From Bradyrhizobium paxllaeri (GTDB lineage: Bacteria > Pseudomonadota > Alphaproteobacteria > Rhizobiales > Xanthobacteraceae), in contig NZ_CP042968.1 of NCBI RefSeq assembly GCF_001693515.2, positions 7,410,501 to 7,474,500 of the forward strand: a stretch of 64,000 bases of DNA, written 5' to 3'. Position numbers and translations under genes: made by a program. Positions within the stretch are counted from its first letter, which is position 1. Each line of letters begins with the position of its first letter. Below the pieces are notes generated by a model. The model made no database searches and was not told where the DNA came from. It saw nothing but the letters and a program-made list of their open reading frames with translations. Shown here piece after piece: positions 28,296 through 37,473 of this stretch.

Positions 28296-29717
28296 TCACC
28301 TCCCCCGGGGGCGCAGCGAATCGTCCCCGGTCGCATCGGTCCGGCCCATCACAAATGGAACGGTTGATGAACTGCTTTGCCTTCGGGGTGGCGCGTCTGG
28401 ACCGTCCTGGTATCGCAAGACGACCTCGACTGCGTCACCTGGCTGCAATTCGGTATCTTCGCTTGCGATAATCCGTTCCGTCCCCTTTTCGCCTTTTCTA
28501 ATGATGGCGATGTTGGGTTTACTGCTGGCTCCTCGCGCGAGCTGTGATCGAACCATCGCGGTGTACTGAAGCTTCTCGCCGACGCTCTGCAGCTTTTCGC
28601 GAATTTGGTTGAGCTTTACGCTGGTGTCTTGCAGTTCACGGAGAAGGTCGAGCCTCCGCTGGTCATCGAGCTTTGTCAGCCTTCTGGAGAGTTCGTCCTG
28701 TTGTTTCTTGACCTGCAGGAGTTGCGCGAAGGTCTGCAGCTTCCGGGTCGATGACAGCAGCACCGCGCGCCGCGCATCCGTAACGCGAGGACTGGTCAGG
28801 GAACCCTTGCCGTAGAGATCGGACGCCTTCTGTAATTCTTCGAGATCTGACTGAAATCCCTCTTCCTCCTTCTTCTGCTGCTCGGAGAGCACGCGGACCT
28901 GTTCCTCTCCCTGTCGGACGCCGCGCTGAAGGAAAGTTTTTTCCTGCTGATAGTCACTCTGCTTCGTCTTCAAATACTCCGTTTCGGCATTGACGATCTC
29001 CGAAATCGCCGATCGAACCGTGGGCCCGTCGGTCAGAACGCCAGGATTAAGGTGCGCCACCTCTCCCAGCTCACTCTTGATGCGCCACATACGCGCCTGT
29101 TCCTTGGCAAACTCTGTCCAAAGCGACCCATACTCGCTTCTCAGGTCCGCAGACTCGAGATACGGGTTGTTCATTCTGATACGCATGATGTCGTAGCCGC
29201 CCGCCACCGCGACGAGCTTGCCTGTGGTGATGGACGGACGATAAGGATACTCACCCGGCTTCGACACGTCTCCGTTTATGTACACCGGCCTGTATTCCGC
29301 CACGGTCGTCGTGACTTCATCTGCGTTTATCACGATGACGTTCTCACGGCCATCCAGTGTCCTCTGTCGAAACACCTTGCTGGCCAGTGCGGCTCCGATT
29401 TTTGCTCCGATCTGCGGTAAGGGCTGGCCGGCCACCGGAAGCGCTCCGACCAGCGGCAATGAGATATTCCCGTCCATCTGGACGGCAGCACGATGCCGCA
29501 ACTCCGGCACCCCTGCCACCGCGACCTCCAGCACGTCTCCAACGCTCACTCGATACTCGGCCCTTGCTTGAGCCACGAAAATGATCACACCAACGGCCGC
29601 CAAGCCAAATTTGATGCAACGGCGGGGATTATCGCCAAGCACATCGATATGGAAACAGTTGCGCAACATCGAGCTCGGTAAGGCGATAACTTTCAATGCC
29701 TGCGTGCCCATTCTCAT
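28296..29717 (-). CDS. Polysaccharide export protein, ExoF-like (OPX family)
   Basis: Periplasmic/outer-membrane export component. After a hydrophobic segment (CIKFGLAAVGVIIFVAQARA) comes the Poly_export domain beginning EYRVSVGDVLEVAVAGVPEL. An SLBB-like segment follows (VYINGDVSKPGEYPYRPSITTGKLVAVAGGYD), then a ~200-residue coiled coil and a C-terminal beta part (IIASEDTELQPGDAVEVVLRY). This layout matches ExoF of rhizobial succinoglycan export rather than the short Wza. The ATG at 29717 has AAGGA nine bases upstream; ATGs at 29804 and 29669 are alternatives. Divergent from the initiating transferase. Confidence 0.88.
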   Translation of the reverse strand: MRMGTQALKVIALPSSMLRNCFHIDVLGDNPRRCIKFGLAAVGVIIFVAQARAEYRVSVGDVLEVAVAGVPELRHRAAVQMDGNISLPLVGALPVAGQPLPQIGAKIGAALASKVFRQRTLDGRENVIVINADEVTTTVAEYRPVYINGDVSKPGEYPYRPSITTGKLVAVAGGYDIMRIRMNNPYLESADLRSEYGSLWTEFAKEQARMWRIKSELGEVAHLNPGVLTDGPTVRSAISEIVNAETEYLKTKQSDYQQEKTFLQRGVRQGEEQVRVLSEQQKKEEEGFQSDLEELQKASDLYGKGSLTSPRVTDARRAVLLSSTRKLQTFAQLLQVKKQQDELSRRLTKLDDQRRLDLLRELQDTSVKLNQIREKLQSVGEKLQYTAMVRSQLARGASSKPNIAIIRKGEKGTERIIASEDTELQPGDAVEVVLRYQDGPDAPPRRQSSSSTVPFVMGRTDATGDDSLRPRGR

Positions 29718-30031
29718 CCGGTGAAATCCTTCAGATCTGCGCCGACGGCAGCGCATTGACATCGCTCCCGTCGGACAACCATCGACGGCGATCCGCAAAA
29801 CCAACGGTTTACTTCCTCACTGGCGCGCGCCCAACGCCATGTTCGTTTCGTTGTCTCTGCTGGTACTGGCCATTCAGGATCGACTTTGACAATTTAGTCC
29901 GGCACCGGCGCGGCTCAATCGACCATCGTAGTTACTCCTCGCACTACCCATTTATAGGCAATTTCCTCCTAGTGGTCCGAATGCTACTGACTTCCGGGAC
30001 GTTGATGTGATTGGCTGGGTGGCGGAGCGCC
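29718..30031. promoter_or_regulatory. Divergent exopolysaccharide promoter region and leader
   Basis: 314 bp between exoF-like and initiating-transferase genes, so it should contain promoters for both arms. The stretch from about 29948 to the ATG (CTACCCATTTATAGGCAATTTC...) is also present in diverged form upstream of the truncated transferase copy near 47393-47482. That conservation suggests a functional leader. No confident -10/-35 pair was assigned. Confidence 0.5.
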
Positions 30032-31525
30032 ATGACTTATGCGTCCTTTACCAACTTGCCGGCTTCGACCAAGCCTCAGGCTCGTTCCGTCGATAGTGGA
30101 AGAGCGGTGCCAGCGGGCATCAGCAGGCACCACCTGGCTGTTCTACTAATATTGTCGGCGAGTACCGAATTCCTGCTGGTCGCCTTGGCGGCCTATTCTG
30201 CGGCGGTCCTCTATCATCTGATCCTGCAGGGCTCGCCGGATGCCCCCAAGTACATCCAGGAATCCCTTCTGATCGCCACGTTGCAGTTGCTCGCTTCCCT
30301 GTGGCTCCGGCAATATTCGCGCATCCAAACACAGCCCCGGCACGTATTCCTTTGGAGCGGCGCCAGTAGCGTCCTCTTCGTATTCTCCTTCTTCATCTCG
30401 ACGATATTCCTTCTGAAAATCTCGGATGGTTTCTCGCGTGCGGTTGTTATCGCACAGGCTGTAAGCGTCCTTTTTGCGGTACTCTGCACACGGGCGGTAT
30501 GGTTCTCGGTACTCCAGCCTGCCATTGCATCAGGATTGATCGACGCCAGGCGCATCATACTCATAGGCAGTCCGGGTCACTGCTCCCAGTTCGCCGCTCG
30601 AGCACTCGCCACCGGAATTCGAACCATCCGCTCATTCGACTTTCCGGCGAATCCCGCAGGCATCTCCGCAGTGACTGGTCCCGGCGCGGTTCAAGCGCTA
30701 CCTGATATCCGCCAACTAGTCGCAAACTGCCGGCCTCTTCGTGCCGATGACATCGTCATTTTGACTTCGGAGCAGGATGTGCGTTCGGCTCTAGCACTTG
30801 CGAGCGCCCTATCAGATCTGCCGGTTGACGTTCATGTCGTCCCCGTTGGATCCATCGATCTCATGGCCGTGTCGCGGATCACCCAGTTCGGCAACATGGT
30901 GACAATGCGGATCTTTCAGTGCCCCCTGAATCCTTTCAACAGAGCACTCAAACGGGCATTCGACGTGGTCGCCGCAATCGCCTGCCTTGCCGTAGTTAGC
31001 CCGCTCTTCCTCATCGTTCCGATCGCGATCAAGCTCGACTCCCGCGGGCCGGTGCTATTCCGCCAGACACGGCACGGCTACAACAACGAGCCCATTCGCG
31101 TCCTGAAATTTCGAACGATGACAGTTATGGAAGATGGCGACAGTTTCAGACCGGTCGTCAGACACGATCCGCGAGTGACTCGTCTGGGACGCTTCTTGCG
31201 TCATAGCAATATCGACGAGCTTCCGCAGCTATTCAATGTCCTGGCTGGCAACATGTCGCTCGTAGGGCCCCGACCGCATGCAACCTCGCAGAACGAGACG
31301 TTCGCCGAGCTGATTTCGTCGTTCTCCCGTCGCCATAACGTCAAGCCCGGCATTACCGGTTGGGCGCAAGTCAACGGCTACCGTGGCGACACCGACACGC
31401 TTGAGAAGATGCAGCGGCGCGTGGAGCACGATCTCTACTACATCGACAATTGGTCGCTCGCTCTCGATCTCAAGATCATGATCATGACCCTCATTTCCAG
31501 AAAGGTGTATTGGAACGCCTATTAG
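30032..31525 (+). CDS. Initiating undecaprenyl-phosphate sugar phosphotransferase (ExoY/WcaJ-type)
   Basis: Starts the repeat unit by moving a sugar phosphate to undecaprenyl phosphate at the inner membrane. 497 residues from ATG 30032 (GGAGCGCC upstream). Four N-terminal membrane helices are followed by a CoA-binding-like cytoplasmic part (about 175-300). The catalytic bacterial sugar transferase domain runs from about residue 304: KRAFDVVAAIACLAVVSPLF, a hairpin helix, then GPVLFRQTRHGYN, LKFRTM, DELPQLFNVLAGNMSLVGPRP and GITGWAQVNGYRG. Sugar specificity cannot be read; glucose and GlcNAc are both possible given galE and the ManNAcA genes. Confidence 0.92.
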   Translation: MTYASFTNLPASTKPQARSVDSGRAVPAGISRHHLAVLLILSASTEFLLVALAAYSAAVLYHLILQGSPDAPKYIQESLLIATLQLLASLWLRQYSRIQTQPRHVFLWSGASSVLFVFSFFISTIFLLKISDGFSRAVVIAQAVSVLFAVLCTRAVWFSVLQPAIASGLIDARRIILIGSPGHCSQFAARALATGIRTIRSFDFPANPAGISAVTGPGAVQALPDIRQLVANCRPLRADDIVILTSEQDVRSALALASALSDLPVDVHVVPVGSIDLMAVSRITQFGNMVTMRIFQCPLNPFNRALKRAFDVVAAIACLAVVSPLFLIVPIAIKLDSRGPVLFRQTRHGYNNEPIRVLKFRTMTVMEDGDSFRPVVRHDPRVTRLGRFLRHSNIDELPQLFNVLAGNMSLVGPRPHATSQNETFAELISSFSRRHNVKPGITGWAQVNGYRGDTDTLEKMQRRVEHDLYYIDNWSLALDLKIMIMTLISRKVYWNAY

Positions 31526-31668
31526 TGCGATTTCATCTGCGCATCTTCCGCCAACCAGCCTTTTGTTTGGTAAATCGCGAGACACATTGGGCCGGCGTAC
31601 CCGTCGTGTCCGCTAGCATCTGATGCGCCGAGCATGAGTAGCTCAATTTTCAGTGCAGGTACGTGAAA

Positions 31669-32742
31669 ATGCTGCAGATCTATAAAGCTGATAGTTCGGA
31701 AAACCAGGACGACACGACACCGCCAGAATTTCGGTCGCCTTTCGAGCCCCTGGCAGAGGGACTGGCCTTCATAAGGCGGCACCTCTCGATCATGCTCCTG
31801 ACGTGTTCGGTAGCGATCGTTGTCGCTGTGCTCTACCTCATCGCAGCAGCACCCACGTTCACCGCCAACGCGCAGCTCATCATAGACTCGAAGGCGGCGC
31901 CGGGAGACGCCTCGTCTGTGTCAACGGTCGTGGAAAGTCAGATCGCAGTCTTAAGATCTGAGGGTGTCGCCCGCATCGTGATCCAGAAGCTTGGTTTGGC
32001 AAAAGATCCCGAATTCGCTTCCCAAGGCTTCTCGCTACGCATGAAAAGGGCGGTATCCCGAATGCTCGGTTGGAGCAAGGCAGAATCGGAATACAGCTTG
32101 ATGCGCTATGCGACGGACTCATTCGCACGGAAGTTTTCGGCGAAGCGCGCCGGCTCGACCTACATTGTAGAGATCGCCTTCAGCTCCGGCGATCCCGATC
32201 GCGCGGCGCAGATCCTGGCCGCTGTCGTCGATACGTACATCATGGGTCAAATGGACGCGAGGTACAAATCGGCTTTGCAGAGTGAGCGGTGGGTCAAGGA
32301 GCGCACGAACGAATTGAGCAGCCAGGCGTCCGCTGCAAAGAAGGCAGTGGCGGATCACTACAAGAAGAACGAAATCGCGGGTTCCCGAGGTACTGCCGAT
32401 GCAGGGACATCCGAGTCGCATGCGACGACGAAGATGCAAGCTGAGCTTCGCGAACTGGAAGCCGCCTCGGACGCCGCGACGAGGACCTATGATAATTTCC
32501 TCCGTGCGCAACGTTATTTGGAAGCCATGCAGCAGCAACCGGGCTCGCCGTCGGTCGAGTCTCGCCTGCTCACTGAGGTCTCACGTCCCCTGACCGCCAG
32601 CACGCCGAAAGCCGGAATCGTGCTTGGAGTATCGACCATCGGAGGGCTACTTCTCGGCATCGCTCTTGGAATGCTGCGAGATCTGTCGAAACGCACATCC
32701 GCACCGGCGCCCCGGTCTGGATGGCGTGCAAGCAGCACTTAA
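31669..32742 (+). CDS. Wzz-type polysaccharide chain-length protein without kinase domain
   Basis: Inner-membrane co-polymerase of 357 residues. First membrane helix at about residues 41-62 (LSIMLLTCSVAIVVAVLYLIAA), a Wzz domain (TFTANAQLIIDSKA...VESQIAVLRSEGVARIVIQKLGL), a periplasmic coiled coil, and a second membrane helix near the end (AGIVLGVSTIGGLLLGIALGM). The Wzz motif's closing proline-rich turn is SRPLTASTPKAG. It stops 25 residues after the second helix, so the cytoplasmic tyrosine kinase found in full-length ExoP/Wzc is absent. A GTG two codons upstream (31663) is an alternative start. Confidence 0.88.
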   Translation: MLQIYKADSSENQDDTTPPEFRSPFEPLAEGLAFIRRHLSIMLLTCSVAIVVAVLYLIAAAPTFTANAQLIIDSKAAPGDASSVSTVVESQIAVLRSEGVARIVIQKLGLAKDPEFASQGFSLRMKRAVSRMLGWSKAESEYSLMRYATDSFARKFSAKRAGSTYIVEIAFSSGDPDRAAQILAAVVDTYIMGQMDARYKSALQSERWVKERTNELSSQASAAKKAVADHYKKNEIAGSRGTADAGTSESHATTKMQAELRELEAASDAATRTYDNFLRAQRYLEAMQQQPGSPSVESRLLTEVSRPLTASTPKAGIVLGVSTIGGLLLGIALGMLRDLSKRTSAPAPRSGWRASST

Positions 32743-32763
32743 TGAGGTGAATCGAGGTCTTGG

Positions 32764-34101
32764 ATGTTCGAATCCCTCGTCTGGAAATCGGTGCTGACCT
32801 TCATCTATCGTTGCTCCGGTGCGCTAATCTCCTTCGCCTTTGGCGTCAGTTTCGCCAGGATGATGAGCATCGAGGAGTATGGCACCCTCGTGTCGCTGAT
32901 GTCCTTCGCCATGATTGCCTCGACGTTTGGCCTCGTCGGTCAGCCACTCCGTGTGCTGCGCGAAATACCAATTCTCGCAGCCCAGAAAGATTACACGGCG
33001 ATCGGCTCAATCGTCGTACAGCGGGTTCGCCTGGCATGTCTGGGCAGTACCGTGGCGACAGGAATCGCTCTCTGCATGTTCGTTGTCGCTCACGGTCGGG
33101 AAGGAGTATTCGGACGCTGGGAGTATTCCGCGAGCGTGCTTCTGATCGTCCCACTGGCCTTGATCGAAATGCAGAGCTCTGTCGGTCGCGCGTTGGGCTC
33201 GATCAACCTCGCACTCGTGCCTAAGGACGTATTGTGGCGATTGTTCATCATCCTATTGGGCGGAGCTCTTTTCGCAACGACGGGTCATCCACTGAAGGCA
33301 GCAGATGTTTTCCTGATCGCAACCGGCGTCCTGATCCTGCTGATCGTCCTCCAGCAAATTCACGTGAGGCATCTTGCCGAGGGCCATAGGTTGTTCACCA
33401 TGGCGGTGAGACAATCGAAGGAGAGCATTGTCGGCGCCTTTTCCACTTCCGGACCGTTCTGGGTAACCAGTATTGCCACCGTCCTGTTCGGTACAATCGA
33501 CATCGTCATCGTCTCGGTTTTCGTTGGTGCGGAGGCCGCCGGATATTACTACGCCGCCAATCGGATCGCGCTACTTCTCGATTTCTTCCTGGGAACCTTC
33601 TGTATTCCTGCAGCACCTCTCATGGCGCGCCTGTTCGACGAGAATCGTCGCTCGGAGATCACGCGTGTCATGTCGGGTGCAACACTGGCTGCCTTTGTCG
33701 GAGTCCTTGCATGCGTCGTCGCATTGTCACTTGTCGGCGACACCGCGCTAATGGCGTTCGGACAGAATTTCGTTCGTGCCCACGGCGTACTGATGGTCCT
33801 CGCGATCGGTATGTTGCTGTCGGTTTACTTCGGCGTCGGAAGTATCGCACTGACCATGACCGGACACCAACGGGCCGCGATGAACATCATGGTCACCACC
33901 TCCGCAGTGGGGGTTGTGGCCATGGTCGGAGCAACCTGGATATTCGGGATTTGGGGAACAGCGATCGTCGTCTCCATCGTGTGGGTCGCGACGAAGGCCT
34001 GGATGGCTGCCTACCTTTACGCCGCGGAAGGAATCGATCTCACCCCCACCACCACGTTACTGAGCATCGCCAGACGGCGAGCAACACGGATGAGCACATG
34101 A
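32764..34101 (+). CDS. Polysaccharide flippase (Wzx/MOP superfamily)
   Basis: Translocates lipid-linked repeat units across the inner membrane. 445 residues with about 12-14 helices and the typical opening SVLTFIYRCSGALISFAFGVSFARMMSIEEYGTL. The later landmark is AAGYYYAANRIALLLDF. The C-terminal TGA overlaps the ATG of the FkbM methyltransferase gene, so translation is coupled. Together with the polymerase on the minus strand it defines a Wzx/Wzy pathway. Confidence 0.9.
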   Translation: MFESLVWKSVLTFIYRCSGALISFAFGVSFARMMSIEEYGTLVSLMSFAMIASTFGLVGQPLRVLREIPILAAQKDYTAIGSIVVQRVRLACLGSTVATGIALCMFVVAHGREGVFGRWEYSASVLLIVPLALIEMQSSVGRALGSINLALVPKDVLWRLFIILLGGALFATTGHPLKAADVFLIATGVLILLIVLQQIHVRHLAEGHRLFTMAVRQSKESIVGAFSTSGPFWVTSIATVLFGTIDIVIVSVFVGAEAAGYYYAANRIALLLDFFLGTFCIPAAPLMARLFDENRRSEITRVMSGATLAAFVGVLACVVALSLVGDTALMAFGQNFVRAHGVLMVLAIGMLLSVYFGVGSIALTMTGHQRAAMNIMVTTSAVGVVAMVGATWIFGIWGTAIVVSIVWVATKAWMAAYLYAAEGIDLTPTTTLLSIARRRATRMST

Positions 34102-35048
34102 ACATGGGTGCGTTCGAATACGAAGTTTCGGGAAGCCGGCTATCGATTGGGTTGGTGAGGCTGATGCACGCCGCGATTGCAAGGATTACCGGGCGCGGAA
34201 TGGGACTCGCCATGCAGGCGATGAAGCCCCTTCTGCATTCCCAGTTATCGTGTGTCCATTTCGCCGACGGTAGCCGTTTGTACTTTCGGCTGGACGACGT
34301 CTACTGGAATGGGTTCATCCGTCAGCCCCCGCTCGACTACGAGCCGGAGATAGGGGCGCTTCTACAGCGGCTGAAAGACGTCGACTATCTGTTCTTTGAT
34401 TGCGGCGCGAACATCGGATACTGGTCCGTTCTCGTCACTTCAGAGATGCTCGGTCGCAAACGCACCATTGCTGTCGAGCCCTCACAGGAGACGATTGCGA
34501 TTCTGCAACAGAACTGCAACGCCAACGGGCAACGCTTCAAGATCTGTCGCAAGGCATTGAGCGAGCACGACGGGCAGCGCCTGTTCTTCTTCTCCAATGG
34601 ACCTCATGCCGCGCGACACATCGCCGAGACGCAGGATGGCCGTTCAACACACGTCGAACCGGTCATTTCAACAACGATTGATGCGTTGGCACAGCAACTG
34701 CACCTGACCGACAACGATCGGATCGTCGTCAAGCTGGATGTCGAGGGCGCCGAAATCTCCGCTCTAAGGGGCGCGCACCAAGTACTGAAGCGCGACACGC
34801 TGATCATCTACGAAGATCATGGCAGCGATCCGAGCCACGCCACGACGCGGTTCGTGTTCGACGCACTAGGATTTCCGATCTTCTCCATTGCTGCCGATGG
34901 GATAACGGAGATCAAGGAACTCGGCGCACTGGATCACGTGAAGAAAGACCCGAAGCTTGGCTACAACTTTGTAACCTGCCCTCCACGGTCCGGTTTCCAC
35001 CGACGGATAGTGGAAGCTGCCGCCAGCACGAGGCTATCCATGCACTGA
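34098..35048 (+). CDS. FkbM-family methyltransferase
   Basis: 316-residue SAM-dependent methyltransferase. The SAM-binding motif is FFDCGANIGYWSVL (about residues 97-110), the second acidic strand is TIAVEPSQETIAILQQNC, and the FkbM signature VKLDVEGAEISALRGA appears near residue 215. It likely O-methylates a sugar of the polysaccharide. The start is fixed by an ATGA overlap with the flippase stop; the frame is open further upstream, but that part is antisense-like overlap with the flippase gene. Confidence 0.9.
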   Translation: MNMGAFEYEVSGSRLSIGLVRLMHAAIARITGRGMGLAMQAMKPLLHSQLSCVHFADGSRLYFRLDDVYWNGFIRQPPLDYEPEIGALLQRLKDVDYLFFDCGANIGYWSVLVTSEMLGRKRTIAVEPSQETIAILQQNCNANGQRFKICRKALSEHDGQRLFFFSNGPHAARHIAETQDGRSTHVEPVISTTIDALAQQLHLTDNDRIVVKLDVEGAEISALRGAHQVLKRDTLIIYEDHGSDPSHATTRFVFDALGFPIFSIAADGITEIKELGALDHVKKDPKLGYNFVTCPPRSGFHRRIVEAAASTRLSMH

Positions 35049-35121
35049 ATCGTGAACGAATCCGAAATCAGTTGACCGCGTCTCATCAGATGGTCGCGCT
35101 CAAGCCGCTCATGGTGAAAAG

Positions 35122-37455
35122 ATGAAAATCGCAATTCTCGTTGGCACTCGCCCGGAAATCATCAAGATGGCGCCGATCATTCGCGAATGCCAGAAGCGAA
35201 AACTCGATTACTTCATCATTCATTCGAAACAGCATTATTCGGAGAAGCTCGACGGGATCTTCTTCTCCGAACTCGATCTTCCCGCGCCGAAATACAATCT
35301 GAATGTCGGCTCCGGCGGTCATGCACACCAAACGGGCCGCATATTGATCGCGCTCGAACCGATCCTGCTATCTGAAACGCCCGATCTCCTGCTCGTTCAA
35401 GGGGATACCAACACCGTTGTGGCTGGCGCGCTCGCGGCCCGCAAACTCAACATCAAGGTCGGGCACGTCGAAGCCGGATTGCGCTCGTTTGACCAAACGA
35501 TGCCCGAAGAGAGCAACCGAATCATCGCCGATCATATTTCGGACTATCTTTTTGCCGTCACCGACTTGCAGGTCGGTTACCTGAAAAAAGAGGGTCTTCC
35601 GGATTCGAAGATCTTCAAGGTCGGCAACACGATCGTCGATGCTCTTCTTTCTCACCGGATTCACGCGGAGAAAACGAGCAAGATTCTTTCTGCACTGAAA
35701 CTGCAAACGAAGCGATATTACCTTCTTACGTCCCACCGGGCGGCGAACGTCGACGATCCCGATGCACTGAAGGAAATAATCCAGCTGATTGCGAAGATCC
35801 CCGGGCGGGTGTGCTGGCCAATCCACTATCGCACACAGAAGGTTCTCGGGGAAAGCAAGATTGATCTGCCTGGGAATCTGACCTGGACAGACCCCGTCGG
35901 CTATTCGGACTTCCTGAACCTTCTTTCGAACTGCGCAGCAGTTATTACTGATTCCGGCGGTGTCCAGGAAGAAGCTTGTATCCTTGGCGTACCTTGCGTG
36001 ACGATTCGCGATCGCACAGAGCGGCCTGAAACTGTCGACGTCGGCGCGAACGTTTTGGTGCACCGAAACGCGGACGCGATGGTCGCAGCCCTCCATCGCC
36101 CCATGAGCCCTTGGACGAATCCATTTGGCGACGGCCACACCGCCAAAAGAATTCTCGACATCGTCACGGGCCAACATGCGCAGCCAGCGCTGCCAACGCG
36201 GGATACCGTTTGCGTTGTTGGTCTTGGCTACATGGGACTTCCGACCTCCCTCTTGTTTGCCAACGCGGGCATAAGGGTCGTTGGCTTTGATCTCAACGAG
36301 AAGAAGGTCCGGGAAATCAACGGTGGACACTGCCCATTTGAAGAGAGCGGCATTCCGGAGTTGTTGACGGCAGCTCTGAAGACGGGACACTTCAACGCTC
36401 AGACGAAGCCTGCAGCAGCGGACGTTTTCGTTGTCGCTGTACCGACCCCGCATGAGAATAAGAAATGCGACTTGTCCTTCGTTCTTTCGGCCGTGAACGA
36501 TCTTCTTCCAGTTATGAAGAACGGAAATCTCCTCATCATCGAATCGACAATCAAGCCCAAGACCTGCGAAGACATCATACTTCCGCTCCTGCAGTCGAAG
36601 CATTTGAGAGTCCAAGTCGCGCACTGCCCGGAGCGCGCGATTCCCGGCAATACGCTACATGAGATCGTCCACAATGACCGCATCATTGGTGCTACGTCGC
36701 CAGAAGCAGCACAGAGAGCGGCACGCCTCTATTCGACATTCACGAAGGGCGCGATTCATCAGACGAATCTAGTGACCGCGGAGTGCGTAAAACTCATGGA
36801 AAACACTTTCCGCGATGTCAATATCGCTCTCGCGAACGAGTTCTCGCTGATTGCAGATAGGTTCAGGTTCGACATCTCAGCCGCGATTCGGCTCGCGAAC
36901 AAGCATCCGCGCGTCAACATTCTGCAACCGGGAATCGGCGTCGGAGGACACTGCATCGCCATCGATCCGTGGTTCCTGACTGAAGACGTCGGCGGCGATT
37001 TGAACCTCATCAGAACGGCGCGCGAACTGAACGACGGAATGCCGAAGCGTATCGTCGCGCGAATTCAAAACAAGATCGACAGATCCGTCAGGAAGATCGG
37101 CATTCTGGGAGTGAGTTATAAGCCGGACGTCGACGATGCTCGCGAAACTCCCGTTTTGGAGGTCGCAAGGATTCTCTCGGAGAGATATGAAATCCGCTGC
37201 CACGATCCCCTCGTAAAGGATTGGGATTTCGAACTCCTCCCCATCGAAGAAGTCGATGGCTGGGCGGACGTGTTGGTTATTCTTTCGAACCATACGGTCT
37301 ACGCATCCAGAAAGTTCGTATCCCCGCTGCTGTCGTTTGAAAAGCTGATCAACGCCGAGCTGACCCCGGGCCTGCGATCGGTGACCGTTCAGGCCAGGAG
37401 GCCCCGTAGCGGAACTCGATCGCGGCGTACCAATGATGAACGATCGATAGGTTGA
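35122..37455 (+). CDS. wecBC: Fused UDP-GlcNAc 2-epimerase / UDP-ManNAc dehydrogenase
   Basis: One 777-residue chain catalysing both steps from UDP-GlcNAc to UDP-ManNAcA. Residues 1-~355 are a non-hydrolysing 2-epimerase (KIAILVGTRPEIIKMAPII, VQGDTNTVVAGALAA, HVEAGLRSFD, SHRAANVDDPD, TDSGGVQEEA). After a short linker (about 356-364) the UDP-glucose/ManNAc dehydrogenase begins: Rossmann VCVVGLGYMGLP, then the central helix residues and the catalytic Cys611 in GVGGHCIAIDP. The C-terminal domain contains LGVSYKPDVDDARETP. No stop or shift separates the halves. Usually these are two proteins (WecB and WecC). Confidence 0.93.
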   Translation: MKIAILVGTRPEIIKMAPIIRECQKRKLDYFIIHSKQHYSEKLDGIFFSELDLPAPKYNLNVGSGGHAHQTGRILIALEPILLSETPDLLLVQGDTNTVVAGALAARKLNIKVGHVEAGLRSFDQTMPEESNRIIADHISDYLFAVTDLQVGYLKKEGLPDSKIFKVGNTIVDALLSHRIHAEKTSKILSALKLQTKRYYLLTSHRAANVDDPDALKEIIQLIAKIPGRVCWPIHYRTQKVLGESKIDLPGNLTWTDPVGYSDFLNLLSNCAAVITDSGGVQEEACILGVPCVTIRDRTERPETVDVGANVLVHRNADAMVAALHRPMSPWTNPFGDGHTAKRILDIVTGQHAQPALPTRDTVCVVGLGYMGLPTSLLFANAGIRVVGFDLNEKKVREINGGHCPFEESGIPELLTAALKTGHFNAQTKPAAADVFVVAVPTPHENKKCDLSFVLSAVNDLLPVMKNGNLLIIESTIKPKTCEDIILPLLQSKHLRVQVAHCPERAIPGNTLHEIVHNDRIIGATSPEAAQRAARLYSTFTKGAIHQTNLVTAECVKLMENTFRDVNIALANEFSLIADRFRFDISAAIRLANKHPRVNILQPGIGVGGHCIAIDPWFLTEDVGGDLNLIRTARELNDGMPKRIVARIQNKIDRSVRKIGILGVSYKPDVDDARETPVLEVARILSERYEIRCHDPLVKDWDFELLPIEEVDGWADVLVILSNHTVYASRKFVSPLLSFEKLINAELTPGLRSVTVQARRPRSGTRSRRTNDERSIG

Positions 37456-37473
37456 CCCAAGGTCCTTCGACAG

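Noticed and set aside
33711..34097. Long N-terminal extension of the FkbM methyltransferase frame
   Set aside because: Lies inside the flippase gene in another frame; the ATGA overlap at 34098 gives the natural start.
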